From assembly GCA_910587915.1 (NCBI GenBank), contig CAJUOB010000005.1:112135-176134 (forward strand): DNA of 64,000 nt. The letters run 5' to 3'. Position numbers and translations under genes: made by a program. The DNA comes from an uncultured Muribaculaceae bacterium (lineage in GTDB: Bacteria; Bacteroidota; Bacteroidia; Bacteroidales; Muribaculaceae). The notes below the pieces were generated by a model. The model searched no databases and had not been told where the DNA came from. It saw only the letters and a list, made by a program, of their open reading frames with translations. How positions within the stretch are numbered: position 1 is the stretch's first letter; the number at the start of each line of letters is the position of its first letter. Shown here in pieces: positions 7,722-17,867 of this stretch.

Positions 7722-10700
7722 ATGGCATTTTTCGACCGTTTCGGGGGCAAAAAGAAGCCCAAGCCCCAACTCACTCCAGAAGAAATAAATCGACTTGTGG
7801 AAGAGGCTGACCGCCTATGCGAAAACGAAGAATACGCACGTGCATTCGACCTCGACAGCAAAGCCGCAGAGGCTGGCAATGCCCGCGCTCAGACTCACAT
7901 GGGATGGTACTACGAGAATGGCTGCGGAGCGCCTCAGGACTATAACAGGGCATTCGAATGGTATTCTATGGCAGCCAAGCAAAACTTTGCCCCGGCTCAA
8001 TACTGCATCGGCACTTGCTTCGAAGAAGGCATCGGCACTACCGTCGACCTTACCAAAGCTATCGAATATTATACTTTAGCTGCCAACCAAGGACTTCCCG
8101 AAGCAGTAGAGGCACTCGACCGCATCGGAAAGACGCAGCACGAAGAGCCAGCTTTAAACGAAATACAGATTCAACGGATAGCCAATGAGGCTCGCCGCCT
8201 ATTTGTACAGGAACGCTACGACGAGGCCATCGACCAAGCTCGTACCGGTGCTTCATACAATCATCCCGAAGCCATGCACGTGCTTGGATGCTGTCTTCTT
8301 CACGGCCTCGGAACAGAAGTCGATATAGAAGGCGCCGAGAAATGGCTGTCCATGGCTGCCGATGCCGGATTCCATCCCGCCATGCTCGAGTTAGGGCTTG
8401 CATATGCCCAGGGGCATACCTTGCGTAAAGATCTCGCAGCCGCAGCCAATCGCTTCGAAGCAGCGGTAAATGCCGGAAGCACATCGGCATACTTCCATCT
8501 GGGACAATGCTATGAATACGGCGAAGGAATGTCACGCGACATATCCAACGCCATCGACCTCTATCGCAAAGGTGCCGAAGCCGGCGATGCTGCCGCACAG
8601 TTTGCGCTTGGCCAGTGCTACATGACAGGAACAGGAGTCGAAGAGGACTACGAGGCAGCTTCACGACTGTTCAAGGCATCCGCCGACCAAGGCTACGAGA
8701 ACGCCCGCGAAGGGCTTGCGCTTCTCGACCAATTGCAGAGCGGAGCCGATACAGAAATAATGCAGCAGAAACTGGCCGACGCCGAGAAGTTCATTGCCGA
8801 CCGCAACTACGATGCCGCCAGGCCTCTTGTCGAAGAATGCGCCGAAGTCGGCATGCCTCATGCGCAGGCACTCCTGGGCGATTTCTATCGCAAAGCTCTG
8901 GCCGGATATCCCCGCGACTCCCGAAAAGCCCTCGAATGGTACCGTCATGGTGCCGACGGTGGCGATGTAGACGCAATGGTCGGTGCGGCCGCTATACTTG
9001 AGACCGACGGCAAAGACGCCGACATAGCCGAAGCAGCCCGATATTATGAAGCCGCCGCAGAAAAAGGCAGCATCGAAGCGGCATACCGTCTTGGACAGAT
9101 TTATGAGAATGGCCGCGGAGTAGGCAAAGATGAAACCATGGCTTTCGCATGGTATCTACGGGCTGCGGATGCCGGCGATGCCATATCGCAACGCCTCATC
9201 GGGGCAATGTACGAGAGCGGTCGTGGCGTCGACACCGATACCGATGCAGCTCTCGAATGGTATCGGAAAGCGGCCGCTAACGGCGATATTGCAGCGAAAA
9301 AAGCTGTGGAGCGCCTCTCGGCACCCGTATCACCCAAAACCGAGACCGAAGATCAGACCGACGAAACGCCCGGCGCACCTCTCTCCGACGAGGAAATAGT
9401 GCATCTCATCGTACTATCCAACAAATACTACGACGCCGGGAACTATGAGGCTGCCGTAGATATCGACCGCAAACTCACTCTCCAGAAAGTACCTCGCGGA
9501 ATGAATGCCCTCGGCTGGGATTATTATAAAGGCCATGGCGTACCACAGGATGTGGCCAGAGCCTTCAATCTTTTCCTCGAAGCGGCCGAAGCCGGAGAAC
9601 CCCGCGCCATGATCAACCTTGCATGGTGCTACCACGACGGCGACGGCGTGGCGCAAGACAAAACCGAAGCAATGCGGTGGTTCAAGCGTGCCGCCGATGC
9701 CGGATGGCACGCAGGCTTCTTCGCCCTGGGTGCAAGATACAGCCTCGGCGACGGTGTGGAGCAAAACGACGACGAGGCCGTCCGTCTATGGCAAAAGGCA
9801 GCAGACCTCGGCAATCCGTCGGCATACTACTGCCTTGGTGTCCACTATGCGGAAAACTCCGACCCCGACTACAACAAAGCGTTCAAACTATACCTAAAGA
9901 GCGCCTTGCTCGGTATCGGCACCGGAGCATATCAGGTAGCGCACATGCTCCAGAATGGAATCGGATGCACATCCGACATCGACCGTGCAATCTACTTCTA
10001 CCGTGTCGCAGTAGCACTTGAAGTAGAGGAAGCCCGAGAGGCACTCGAAGAGCTCGATGTCCACGTGCGTCTAAGCGAAGAAGAACGTCAGGACGCCACC
10101 AATAAAGCGTCCGAAACATATAGCACCGACCGCGACAAAGCCGGTGAATACGCGCTACTCCCTGCCGTGATGGGCGACCCGTGGGCTGCCGAAATTCTGG
10201 CTCTATCGCTGGCATACGGCTCGTTTGTAGACGACCGCCGGGCGTCAGAGATGTTCAGGATGGCTGCAGAAGGAGGTCTCAGCGCCAGCCAGCACAACCT
10301 CGGATGGCGCTACGAAAAAGGTATTGGTGTCGACGTCGACCCAATCGAGTCTGCATACTGGTATGCCAAAGCAGCCGAAAACGGCAACGCTGCGGCTATG
10401 TCGTGCTATGCATGGTGTCTCACCATCGGTTTTGGAGTAAAGAAAGACTATGCCGCAGCCCGTCAATGGTACATCCGCGCCGGCGAACTCAACGACGCCC
10501 GAGCCTTCTACAATCTCGGTGTCATGTGCGAGCGTGGCGAAGGCGGTCCTATAGACTACGAAGAGGCTCGGCGACTATATCGTAAAGCCGCCGACCTCGA
10601 CTACGAGGGCGCCGAGCAAGCCATCCGTAATATCGAAGGTAAGAAAAATCCCACAGGCTCTCCCGAGGAGCTTCTCGCAAACGAAGCCGACCGTCTGTAC

Positions 10701-12254
10701 GACGAGGGACAGTATGACCAAGCTTTTGCCAAAGCGCTCAAACCGGCCGACGCCGGCAATCCCGTGGCGGCTCAGATCGCAGGCCTATGCTACGAATTTG
10801 GCCGCGGCACGGACAAAGACATGGTCAAGGCTGTAAGATACTATAAAATAGCGGCCGAAGCTGGGCTTTCCACCTCACTTCTCAACCTTGGAGTCGCCTA
10901 CCAATATGGCGAGGGCGGCCTCGATATAGACCTCAAAAAAGCCGTCGATCTCTATCGTAAAGCGGCAGAAAAAGGCGACCGCATAGCCCAATGCAACCTC
11001 GGTTACTGCTACGAGCAAGGCGATGGTGTAGAAAAAGACATGTCGCTGGCTGCTTACTGGTACCGAAAAAGTGCCGATCAAGACTGGGGACGCGCCCAGG
11101 CATATCTGGGCGAATGCTACGAAAAAGGCTGGGGACTCGATGAAAACCACAAAACGGCGCTCAATCTATACTTCAAAGCGGCATCCAACGGTCACCCATA
11201 TGGCCAGATGCGTCTCGGCCGTTGCTACGAATATGCCATCGGTACATCTAAGAATATCGATGAAGCCATCAGATGGTATAAGAAAGCAGCCGAAGGAGGC
11301 AATGAATTTGCAAAAAAACGGCTTAACGAACTACAGGCAGCACAAAAGAGTGGAATACCTTACGAAGTGGTGGAGCAAGGCCGTAAAGCCGACGAAGCCT
11401 ATGGTGCCGGACGCTACGACGAAGCATTCCGACTCGCACGCAACCCTGCCGAGGCCGGCGATCCACGCGCATGCGAGGTAATGGCCCTATGCTATGACTT
11501 CGGTAACGGCACAGCCTCCGACATGGTGCAGGCAGTGAGGTTCTACAAAGTATCGGCAGCCGCAGGCATGTCGGTATCGCAGCTCAATCTCGGCGTTGCA
11601 TATGAGAATGGCGATGGCGGCCTCACGCGCGACTATGTCAAGGCTGCCGAGCTATACCGCGCCGCCGCCGAGCAAGGACATCGCATAGCACAGTGCAATC
11701 TTGGCTGGTGCTATGAGAAAGGGCTTGGAGTACCCAAGGACATGACTCTCGCCGTGAAGTGGTATGCGCAAAGCGCCGATCAGAACTGGCCACGCGCACA
11801 ACTCAACCTCGGCACATGCTATGAATTCGGCAAAGGCGTTACAGAGGACCATCAGAAAGCAGTAGAGTTCTACCGTGCGGCCGCCGAGCAAGGCAACAGC
11901 ATAGCTCAGTGCAACCTCGGATGGTGCTACGAAAGTGGCAAAGGCATAGCACAGAACTTTGCAGAGGCTGCCGAGTGGTACCGGAAGAGCGCTGCCCAAG
12001 GATGGGCAAGAGCACAGGCATATCTGGGAGAACTCTACGAGAAAGGAAACGGCGTTCCACGCGATATAGCAAAGGCAATCGAACTATACCGGGCCTCTGC
12101 CGAGCAGAACTATGCCTACGGTCAGTGCGCCCTTGCCCAATGCTATGAAAACGGAACAGGTGTGCCGCGCGACATCAAACGCGCTCGCGAACTCTATAAA
12201 CAAGCCGCCGAAAACGGTAACGAATTTGCAAAAAAACGTCTAAAAGAACTCTGA
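7722..12254 (+). CDS. Giant Sel1-like repeat (SLR) protein
   Basis: A 1510-residue cytoplasmic-looking protein (N-terminus MAFFDRFGGKKKPK, no signal peptide) made almost wholly of Sel1 repeats of about 36 residues, each close to A..LG..YE.G.GV..D...A..WY.KAA. The repeats are arranged in about seven super-blocks. Each block opens with a divergent TPR-like helix pair (for example ANEADRLYDEGQYDQAF), near residues 20, 145, 346, 553, 783, 979 and 1211. Sel1 proteins are protein-interaction scaffolds; no enzyme domain is visible. The two C-terminal blocks are closely alike, down to near-identical DNA at their ends, so recent internal duplication is likely. It is probably co-transcribed with the tricorn-like protease 3 bases downstream. 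Partner and role are unknown. Confidence 0.85.
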   Translation: MAFFDRFGGKKKPKPQLTPEEINRLVEEADRLCENEEYARAFDLDSKAAEAGNARAQTHMGWYYENGCGAPQDYNRAFEWYSMAAKQNFAPAQYCIGTCFEEGIGTTVDLTKAIEYYTLAANQGLPEAVEALDRIGKTQHEEPALNEIQIQRIANEARRLFVQERYDEAIDQARTGASYNHPEAMHVLGCCLLHGLGTEVDIEGAEKWLSMAADAGFHPAMLELGLAYAQGHTLRKDLAAAANRFEAAVNAGSTSAYFHLGQCYEYGEGMSRDISNAIDLYRKGAEAGDAAAQFALGQCYMTGTGVEEDYEAASRLFKASADQGYENAREGLALLDQLQSGADTEIMQQKLADAEKFIADRNYDAARPLVEECAEVGMPHAQALLGDFYRKALAGYPRDSRKALEWYRHGADGGDVDAMVGAAAILETDGKDADIAEAARYYEAAAEKGSIEAAYRLGQIYENGRGVGKDETMAFAWYLRAADAGDAISQRLIGAMYESGRGVDTDTDAALEWYRKAAANGDIAAKKAVERLSAPVSPKTETEDQTDETPGAPLSDEEIVHLIVLSNKYYDAGNYEAAVDIDRKLTLQKVPRGMNALGWDYYKGHGVPQDVARAFNLFLEAAEAGEPRAMINLAWCYHDGDGVAQDKTEAMRWFKRAADAGWHAGFFALGARYSLGDGVEQNDDEAVRLWQKAADLGNPSAYYCLGVHYAENSDPDYNKAFKLYLKSALLGIGTGAYQVAHMLQNGIGCTSDIDRAIYFYRVAVALEVEEAREALEELDVHVRLSEEERQDATNKASETYSTDRDKAGEYALLPAVMGDPWAAEILALSLAYGSFVDDRRASEMFRMAAEGGLSASQHNLGWRYEKGIGVDVDPIESAYWYAKAAENGNAAAMSCYAWCLTIGFGVKKDYAAARQWYIRAGELNDARAFYNLGVMCERGEGGPIDYEEARRLYRKAADLDYEGAEQAIRNIEGKKNPTGSPEELLANEADRLYDEGQYDQAFAKALKPADAGNPVAAQIAGLCYEFGRGTDKDMVKAVRYYKIAAEAGLSTSLLNLGVAYQYGEGGLDIDLKKAVDLYRKAAEKGDRIAQCNLGYCYEQGDGVEKDMSLAAYWYRKSADQDWGRAQAYLGECYEKGWGLDENHKTALNLYFKAASNGHPYGQMRLGRCYEYAIGTSKNIDEAIRWYKKAAEGGNEFAKKRLNELQAAQKSGIPYEVVEQGRKADEAYGAGRYDEAFRLARNPAEAGDPRACEVMALCYDFGNGTASDMVQAVRFYKVSAAAGMSVSQLNLGVAYENGDGGLTRDYVKAAELYRAAAEQGHRIAQCNLGWCYEKGLGVPKDMTLAVKWYAQSADQNWPRAQLNLGTCYEFGKGVTEDHQKAVEFYRAAAEQGNSIAQCNLGWCYESGKGIAQNFAEAAEWYRKSAAQGWARAQAYLGELYEKGNGVPRDIAKAIELYRASAEQNYAYGQCALAQCYENGTGVPRDIKRARELYKQAAENGNEFAKKRLKEL
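10660..12251 (+). repeat. Internal duplication of the last two Sel1 super-blocks
   Basis: Block 6 (10660-11345) and block 7 (11355-12251) share order and wording, such as AEAGLSTSLLNLGVAY versus AAGMSVSQLNLGVAY and RIAQCNLGYCYE versus RIAQCNLGWCYE. Both end in NGNEFAKKRL-type sequence with near-identical codons (near 11302 and 12212). Block 7 has extra repeats. Confidence 0.6.
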
Positions 12255-12257
12255 TAA

Positions 12258-15200
12258 ATGAAAAAAACAACACTTGCACTCACGGCACTGCTCTCAGCCT
12301 TGTGTGCATCGGCCACCGAAGCACCACTCTGGCTCAGAAACACGGCCATCTCGCCCGATGGCAAGACCATAGCATTTACTTATAAGGGCGACATATTCAC
12401 TGTTCCAACCAATGGTGGAACAGCCACACAGATCACATCCGACGAAGCCTACGACACCACCCCTCTGTGGAGCCCCGACGGTACCCGCATCGCATTCTCG
12501 AGCAATCGCGAAGGTTCTGCCGATATTTTCGTAGCCCCTGCAAAGGGCGGTACTCCCGTGCGAATAACCACTCATAGTGGCGCAGAGACCCCTTTGGCAT
12601 GGCTCAACGACTCCACAGTGCTTTTCTCGGCCGACCTGCACCCCTCGCACCATGCCTTGAACGATGCATTCTTTCCTCAGACATACACCGTCACCGCGCG
12701 CCCGGGCATGCGCCCGAAGTTGTTTCTGCCCCTTGCCATGCGTGCAGCATCGGTGCGCGATGGCAAAGTATTATTCGAAGAACGTGCCAGCTACGAAAAC
12801 GAGTGGCGTAAACACGAAACCTCCGCGGGAACTCCCGATCTCTATCTCTACGCCGACGGCAAATTCACCAAGGTAGCATCTTTCAAGGGCAGCGACCGCA
12901 ACCCCGTATGGCTCGGTGCCGACCACTTTGCATATCTAAGCGAACAGGACAGCACCCTCAATATCTTCGATGCCTCGCTCGACGGTAAGAAAGCCGTCCA
13001 GCTCACCAACTTCAAAGGCAACCCTGTGCGCCACCTCTCGGCCAGTGCCGACGGCAAGACTCTTGCCTTCAGCTACGATGGCGAAATCTACACCCTCAAC
13101 CCCGGAGCACAGCCTCATAAGGTAAATGTCGACATTGTGGCCGACAAATACAACTCCGACCACGTGCGCCGCTACATCAGCGGAGGTGCCGAAAGCATGG
13201 CAGTGTCACCATCGGGCGACGAAGTCGCCTTCACTGCCCGTGGCGACATCTATGTCACTTCCGTAAAGTACAAAACCACCAAACGCATTACCGACACCCC
13301 GGCTCAGGAGCGTGTGGTAGACTTCTCGCCCGATGGCCGCACTCTGGTCTATGACTCTGAGCGCGATGGCATGTGGCAGCTATTCACAGCCAAGATAAAG
13401 GATGACAAGGAAAAATCATTCGCATACGCCACCGACATAATCGAAGAACCACTCTACCGCAGCGACCGCACGGCTCAGCAACCGGCATTCAGCCCCGACG
13501 GCAAAAAAGTGGCTTTCCTCGAAGACCGCACCGAGCTGAAAGTAATCGATCTGGATACAAAAAAGGTGACCACCGCGCTCGACGGAAAGTATAATTATTC
13601 CTACACCGACGGCGACATATCCTTTGAATGGAGCCCCGATAGCCGCTGGTTTCTCATCGACTACATCGGCGAAGGCGGATGGAACAACACCGACATCGCC
13701 CTCGTAAGCGCCGACGGCAGCAAGGTTATCGACCTTACCGAAAGCGGCTACTCCGACTCCAATGCCAAATGGGCTCTCGACGGAAAAGCGCTCACCTACA
13801 CCACCGGACGATTCGGCTATAAGAGCCACGGCAGCTGGGGCAATGAAAATGATGTGATGATAATGGTGCTCGATCCCGAAGCATGGGATAACTTCCGAAT
13901 GACAGAGGAAGAAGCCGAACTTGCAGAAAAGGCTAAGGACGATACCGACAGCACAGCGGACGACAAGGATAAAAAAGACAAGAAAGACAAAAAAGGCAAG
14001 AAAGATAAAAAGAAATCCGACAGCGACACCAAGCCGGCAATCACATTCGATACCGACAACCGCCAGTACCGCATGCGCCGCCTCACCGGTGGATCTTCTC
14101 GTCTGGGCGATTACTATCTATCTCCAAAGGGCGACAAACTCTACTACATGGCTGCATCGACCGAAGGCGGTTATAACCTCTACTGCCGCAATCTGCGCAA
14201 AGGCAGCACCGAAGTTCTGGCCTCGGGCAAACGCGGCGGCATTGTTCCCGACAAAAAGGGCGAGAACCTGTTCCTCATCAGCGGCAGCGGAATGAGCAAG
14301 ATAAACCTCGCATCCGGCAGCTCCGAGTCCATCGAATTCGAAGCTCCCTACGACCGTCATCCATCGCTTGAGCGCGACTACATCTACACTCACGCATGGC
14401 AGCAGGTCAAAGATAAATTCTACGACGCCAACATACACGGCATCGATTGGGAAGGATATGGCAAGAACTACCGTAAATTCCTGCCCCACATCGACAATAA
14501 TACCGACTTCGCAATAATGCTCAGCGAACTGCTCGGCGAACTCAATGCATCGCACACCGGTGCACGCTACTACTCCGGCGGGGCACCCATGTCCACAGCA
14601 TCGCTTGGTGCATACTACGACTTCTCTTATGACGACGACGGCGTCCGCATAGCCGAGATTCTGCCACGAGGACCATTATCCGACAAGAGCGCAGGAGTAT
14701 CTGCCGGCGACATCATCACTGCGATCGACGGTGTGACCATCAGCGCCGGAAGCGACTTCTATCCCTTGCTCGACGGAAAAGCCGGCAAAAAAGTACGTCT
14801 GGCGCTTACAAAAGCCGATGGCTCGAAAACATCTGCCGTAGTAAAACCGATTTCCGGCGGCGCCGAAGGCTCCATCATCTATCAGATGTGGGTTGAAAGC
14901 AACGAAGCGCTTGTCGACAGCCTTTCGGGAGGCCGCATAGGCTACGTGCATATACAGGGCATGGACAGCGAAAGCTTCCGCACAGCCTACGACCGCATCC
15001 TCGGCAAGCACCGCAACCGCGAAGCTGTGATTGTCGACACTCGTTTCAACGGTGGCGGCTGGCTGCACAACGATGTAGCTCTGCTTCTCTCGGGCCGCGA
15101 ATACGTACGCTACACACCGCGTGGCCGCTACATCGGCTCCGATCCATTCTCGCAGTGGACAAAGCCGTCGGTAATGCTTGTGAACCAGGCTAACTATTCC

Positions 15201-15485
15201 GACGCGCACGGCACACCATACGTCTACAAAAACCTCGGCATAGGCAAGGTCGTAGGTTCTCCCGTGCCCGGCACCATGACTGCCGTATGGTGGGAAAATC
15301 AGGTCGATCCGTCGATTGTATTCGGTATCCCGCAGGTAACTTCTATCGGAGCCGACGGCAAGGTGCTCGAAAACACCCAACTACAGCCCGACGTAGAGGT
15401 ATACAATACTCCAGCGGAAATTGTCACAGGAAACGACGCACAGATTTCAGCGGCAGTCGCCACACTTCTCGAACAACTCAAATGA
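12258..15485 (+). CDS. Tricorn-like secreted serine protease (S41 family)
   Basis: A 1075-residue protein with signal peptide (residues 1-22). TolB/WD-like propeller repeats (SPDGTRIAFSSNREG and similar) span about 25-540. A Lys/Asp-rich linker (about 560-600) is followed by tricorn core regions, a PDZ domain (about 790-870, SAGVSAGDIITAIDGV) and a C-terminal S41 domain. In line with tricorn, His766 (ASHTGAR) and Ser981 (NYSDAHG) are the likely catalytic residues. These proteases degrade peptides; here the signal peptide places it in the periplasm. It starts 3 bases after the Sel1-protein stop, so the pair forms an operon. Length is typical for Bacteroidetes tricorn homologues. The family is confident; substrates are unknown. 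Confidence 0.88.
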   Translation: MKKTTLALTALLSALCASATEAPLWLRNTAISPDGKTIAFTYKGDIFTVPTNGGTATQITSDEAYDTTPLWSPDGTRIAFSSNREGSADIFVAPAKGGTPVRITTHSGAETPLAWLNDSTVLFSADLHPSHHALNDAFFPQTYTVTARPGMRPKLFLPLAMRAASVRDGKVLFEERASYENEWRKHETSAGTPDLYLYADGKFTKVASFKGSDRNPVWLGADHFAYLSEQDSTLNIFDASLDGKKAVQLTNFKGNPVRHLSASADGKTLAFSYDGEIYTLNPGAQPHKVNVDIVADKYNSDHVRRYISGGAESMAVSPSGDEVAFTARGDIYVTSVKYKTTKRITDTPAQERVVDFSPDGRTLVYDSERDGMWQLFTAKIKDDKEKSFAYATDIIEEPLYRSDRTAQQPAFSPDGKKVAFLEDRTELKVIDLDTKKVTTALDGKYNYSYTDGDISFEWSPDSRWFLIDYIGEGGWNNTDIALVSADGSKVIDLTESGYSDSNAKWALDGKALTYTTGRFGYKSHGSWGNENDVMIMVLDPEAWDNFRMTEEEAELAEKAKDDTDSTADDKDKKDKKDKKGKKDKKKSDSDTKPAITFDTDNRQYRMRRLTGGSSRLGDYYLSPKGDKLYYMAASTEGGYNLYCRNLRKGSTEVLASGKRGGIVPDKKGENLFLISGSGMSKINLASGSSESIEFEAPYDRHPSLERDYIYTHAWQQVKDKFYDANIHGIDWEGYGKNYRKFLPHIDNNTDFAIMLSELLGELNASHTGARYYSGGAPMSTASLGAYYDFSYDDDGVRIAEILPRGPLSDKSAGVSAGDIITAIDGVTISAGSDFYPLLDGKAGKKVRLALTKADGSKTSAVVKPISGGAEGSIIYQMWVESNEALVDSLSGGRIGYVHIQGMDSESFRTAYDRILGKHRNREAVIVDTRFNGGGWLHNDVALLLSGREYVRYTPRGRYIGSDPFSQWTKPSVMLVNQANYSDAHGTPYVYKNLGIGKVVGSPVPGTMTAVWWENQVDPSIVFGIPQVTSIGADGKVLENTQLQPDVEVYNTPAEIVTGNDAQISAAVATLLEQLK

Positions 15486-15517
15486 TTTCCGCAAGCTGAA
15501 ATACTTGCGCAGAACTA

Positions 15518-15561
15518 AAAGCCCCGGCTTGCTCCTCTTGCGAGGATGAAGCCGGGGCTTT
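15518..15561. terminator. Bidirectional terminator between convergent genes
   Basis: A 13-bp perfect stem (15518-15530 with 15549-15561), core AAGCCCCGGCTT, between the protease stop and the thioredoxin-family stop. The plus tail is TTTGTTTAA; the minus-strand tail is TTTTAG. Confidence 0.8.
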
Positions 15562-15582
15562 GTTTAATATTATGTGCTATAA

Positions 15583-16605
15583 TTACTTGCGCGACATTGC
15601 GGCATCGACATCCGCGCGCAGGTCGTCATCCTGCTTATCGCGGCTTATGATAGTACCGTCAGGACCAAAAAGTATTATACATGGAATGCCGGAGATTCCA
15701 TATAGATCGGTAGGTATGGTCTGTGCATCGATGATGCAGGGCCAAGGAAGCTCGTGCTGCTCGATGGCACGCTTGGTGTCTTCGGGCTTATCCCAAACAG
15801 CCACACCAAGCACCTCGAGGCCTTTATCCTTATACTTGTTGTATATATCCTTGAGTACAGCGGTCTGCCGTATGCATGGACCACACCAGCTCGCCCAGAA
15901 ATCGACAAGAGTATAGTTGCCTTTACCAACATAATCGCTCAGACGGCTTGTCTTGCCATCGTAAGTCACCTCAAAGTCCACAAATTTCTGGCCTACCGAG
16001 GTAGCCTCACGCTTCTGAGCTGTTGCAAGCAGACCCTGCACACGCTGCGATTTTGCAAATTCCGGATATTTAGCCAATTGCTCACGCAGGCCAGGGGCGT
16101 CGAGTTGCGAGGCATCGCTCTGCAGAAAGTAGAACAGGCCAAGTACATTATCGGCATTCTCAGCTATGGCGCTGTCGAGTGCGGCATTATACTTTTTATA
16201 GATTTCAGCCTTTTCACCATCGGTAGGCGCCTGGCTGAAAGCATATGCCAAAGTCTTCATCTCCTGCGAGAATGAACGCATCTGGTCGTTGAGCATAGTA
16301 CCGAAGAAATCGCCCTCCTTGCTACGGGCAATCGTTCCGCTCTCGAGCACAAAACCCGGTATTCGCGTACCGTCAACCACTACACGTGCCAGTATCGGCT
16401 CGTCGATATCGCCGGTAAACACAGCGGCACCTTCCGTCACAAGCACACTGTCGATCGACGCCCCGGTATCGTAGTTGATGAGACGTGCCATAGCCCCTTC
16501 ATCGTCGGGTGTCAAGGGCACGATAATGCGGTAGGGTTCGGCCGTAGCCGAAGCAGCCGCGGCCAGTGTGGCCGCAGCTGCTATCACTCGTAATTTCAGG
16601 CTCAT
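15583..16605 (-). CDS. TlpA-like thioredoxin-family protein with DUF4369-type N-domain
   Basis: A 340-residue exported protein. It has a signal peptide (residues 1-22), an N-terminal beta-rich DUF4369-like domain (about 23-110), a helical spacer and a C-terminal TlpA/AhpC-type thioredoxin domain (about 200-335) with WCGPC (Cys241 and Cys244) and the cis-Pro region SGIPCIIL. Such Bacteroidetes proteins are periplasmic thiol:disulphide oxidoreductases. The partner is unknown. The start overlaps the hpf stop by 4 bases, so it is the third gene of xerC-hpf-tlpA. Confidence 0.85.
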   Translation of the reverse strand: MSLKLRVIAAAATLAAAASATAEPYRIIVPLTPDDEGAMARLINYDTGASIDSVLVTEGAAVFTGDIDEPILARVVVDGTRIPGFVLESGTIARSKEGDFFGTMLNDQMRSFSQEMKTLAYAFSQAPTDGEKAEIYKKYNAALDSAIAENADNVLGLFYFLQSDASQLDAPGLREQLAKYPEFAKSQRVQGLLATAQKREATSVGQKFVDFEVTYDGKTSRLSDYVGKGNYTLVDFWASWCGPCIRQTAVLKDIYNKYKDKGLEVLGVAVWDKPEDTKRAIEQHELPWPCIIDAQTIPTDLYGISGIPCIILFGPDGTIISRDKQDDDLRADVDAAMSRK

Positions 16606-16895
16606 TTCTTATCCTTGCTCTTCTGGAGTTGACGTTCGAGCGCTTCGATGGCAAGATCGTAGGCCTCCTCGAAAGAGTCGGCTATCTTGGTTGCCACAGC
16701 TTCGCCATACTGGGGTGTTGTAATTTTCACTACAGCCTCTTTGTTCATGGCAGTTTCGGGCTTCACAACCTTGAGAGTGACGTCGACCGTTGCGATATCG
16801 GGGCAGCGGCGAGCGAGTTTGTCGGTCTTCTTGTTGATGAATTCAACGAGCTTATCGCTGATTTCGAAGTGGATTGCTTGAATTCTTACATCCAT
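16602..16895 (-). CDS. hpf: Ribosome hibernation-promoting factor (HPF/RaiA family)
   Basis: A 97-residue short-form HPF. It has the beta-alpha-beta-beta-beta-alpha pattern of the family, starting VRIQAIHFEISDKLVEFINKK and ending in a basic helix. These proteins bind the 30S decoding region in slow growth and inactivate or dimerise ribosomes. It lies 2 bases after xerC. The xerC-hpf pairing is a conserved Bacteroidetes arrangement, which supports both calls. Confidence 0.9.
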   Translation of the reverse strand: MDVRIQAIHFEISDKLVEFINKKTDKLARRCPDIATVDVTLKVVKPETAMNKEAVVKITTPQYGEAVATKIADSFEEAYDLAIEALERQLQKSKDKK

Positions 16896-16897
16896 GG

Positions 16898-17800
16898 TTA
16901 ATCCTCCTTGTTTAGTGCACGCGGGTGTGCGAGTTTGTAATTGTTTTGAAGTTCTTTATAGGAGAGGTGTGTATATCTCTGTGTGGTGGAGAGCGATGCA
17001 TGCCCGAGCAACTTCTGCACGGCCATCAGGTCGGCCCCATTATTAAGCATATCGGTGGCGAACGAATGTCTCAGCACATGAGGAGAACGACGCGCAATAT
17101 TAACGTCGGCGAGGGCCGTATGGACAGCATTGTACACTAACGCATAGTACACAGGACGCCCATCGGGCCGCACGAAGAAATTTTCCGGAGCCACCCCGGG
17201 AAGCAGTTCCGACCGCAGTGTACGGTAGTGTTCGATCATAGTGCTCAATTCAGTGCCGAAAGGAATTATTCTTTCCTTATTACGCTTTCCGAGCACTTTT
17301 AGTTCGCCCTTGGCAGTATCGACAGCGTCATCGCGTAGCCCTATCAGCTCGGCAGCACGCATGCCTGTAGAGTAGAACATGGTGAGGATTAGGGCATTCC
17401 TGGCGGTGGTGAAATCATCGGATTCACTGTCGAGCGAGTCGATTGTTTCCATCGAATCTTCCTGACGCATGAAGGGTGGAAGGTCCTTGGGCAACCGTGG
17501 TGTCACTAACCGCGCCGCTGGATTTGTAGCCAGGCCATGCCGACGACACAAATACCGGAAAAACGCACGCACCGATTGAATCTTGCGCACTATCGATACT
17601 GTCGACAATTTGGCCTCGGCAAGAGACGCCACCCACATACGTAGCTCGGCAAGAGTGGTATCGCGCGGATCGGACTCGCCAAGCCCAAGAGCCGTGCGAC
17701 GGAACTCGCGCAATTCCTCCACATCGTGCCGATAGGCGGTCACGGTGTGCTGCGAGCGGGCGGCTTCGCCCTCAAGGTATCTGTAGAACGCTTCGTACAA
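16898..17800 (-). CDS. xerC: Tyrosine recombinase, XerC-type
   Basis: A 300-residue integrase with an N-terminal SAM-like DNA-binding domain (about 1-90) and a catalytic domain. The full active-site set is visible: Arg in TGMRAAEL, Lys in LGKRNKER, HVLRHS, LGHAS and the nucleophile Tyr in QRYTH. Its position before hpf marks it as the housekeeping chromosome-dimer recombinase of Bacteroidetes rather than a mobile-element integrase. The second Xer protein lies only 3.7 kb away at 21455. The C/D assignment follows synteny and is an inference. Confidence 0.85.
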   Translation of the reverse strand: MYEAFYRYLEGEAARSQHTVTAYRHDVEELREFRRTALGLGESDPRDTTLAELRMWVASLAEAKLSTVSIVRKIQSVRAFFRYLCRRHGLATNPAARLVTPRLPKDLPPFMRQEDSMETIDSLDSESDDFTTARNALILTMFYSTGMRAAELIGLRDDAVDTAKGELKVLGKRNKERIIPFGTELSTMIEHYRTLRSELLPGVAPENFFVRPDGRPVYYALVYNAVHTALADVNIARRSPHVLRHSFATDMLNNGADLMAVQKLLGHASLSTTQRYTHLSYKELQNNYKLAHPRALNKED

Positions 17801-17867
17801 AAGATTCGTGGGGCGGGTTGTGTAAAACTTATACGCGAATATAGACTTAAATTACCAAACAGACAAA

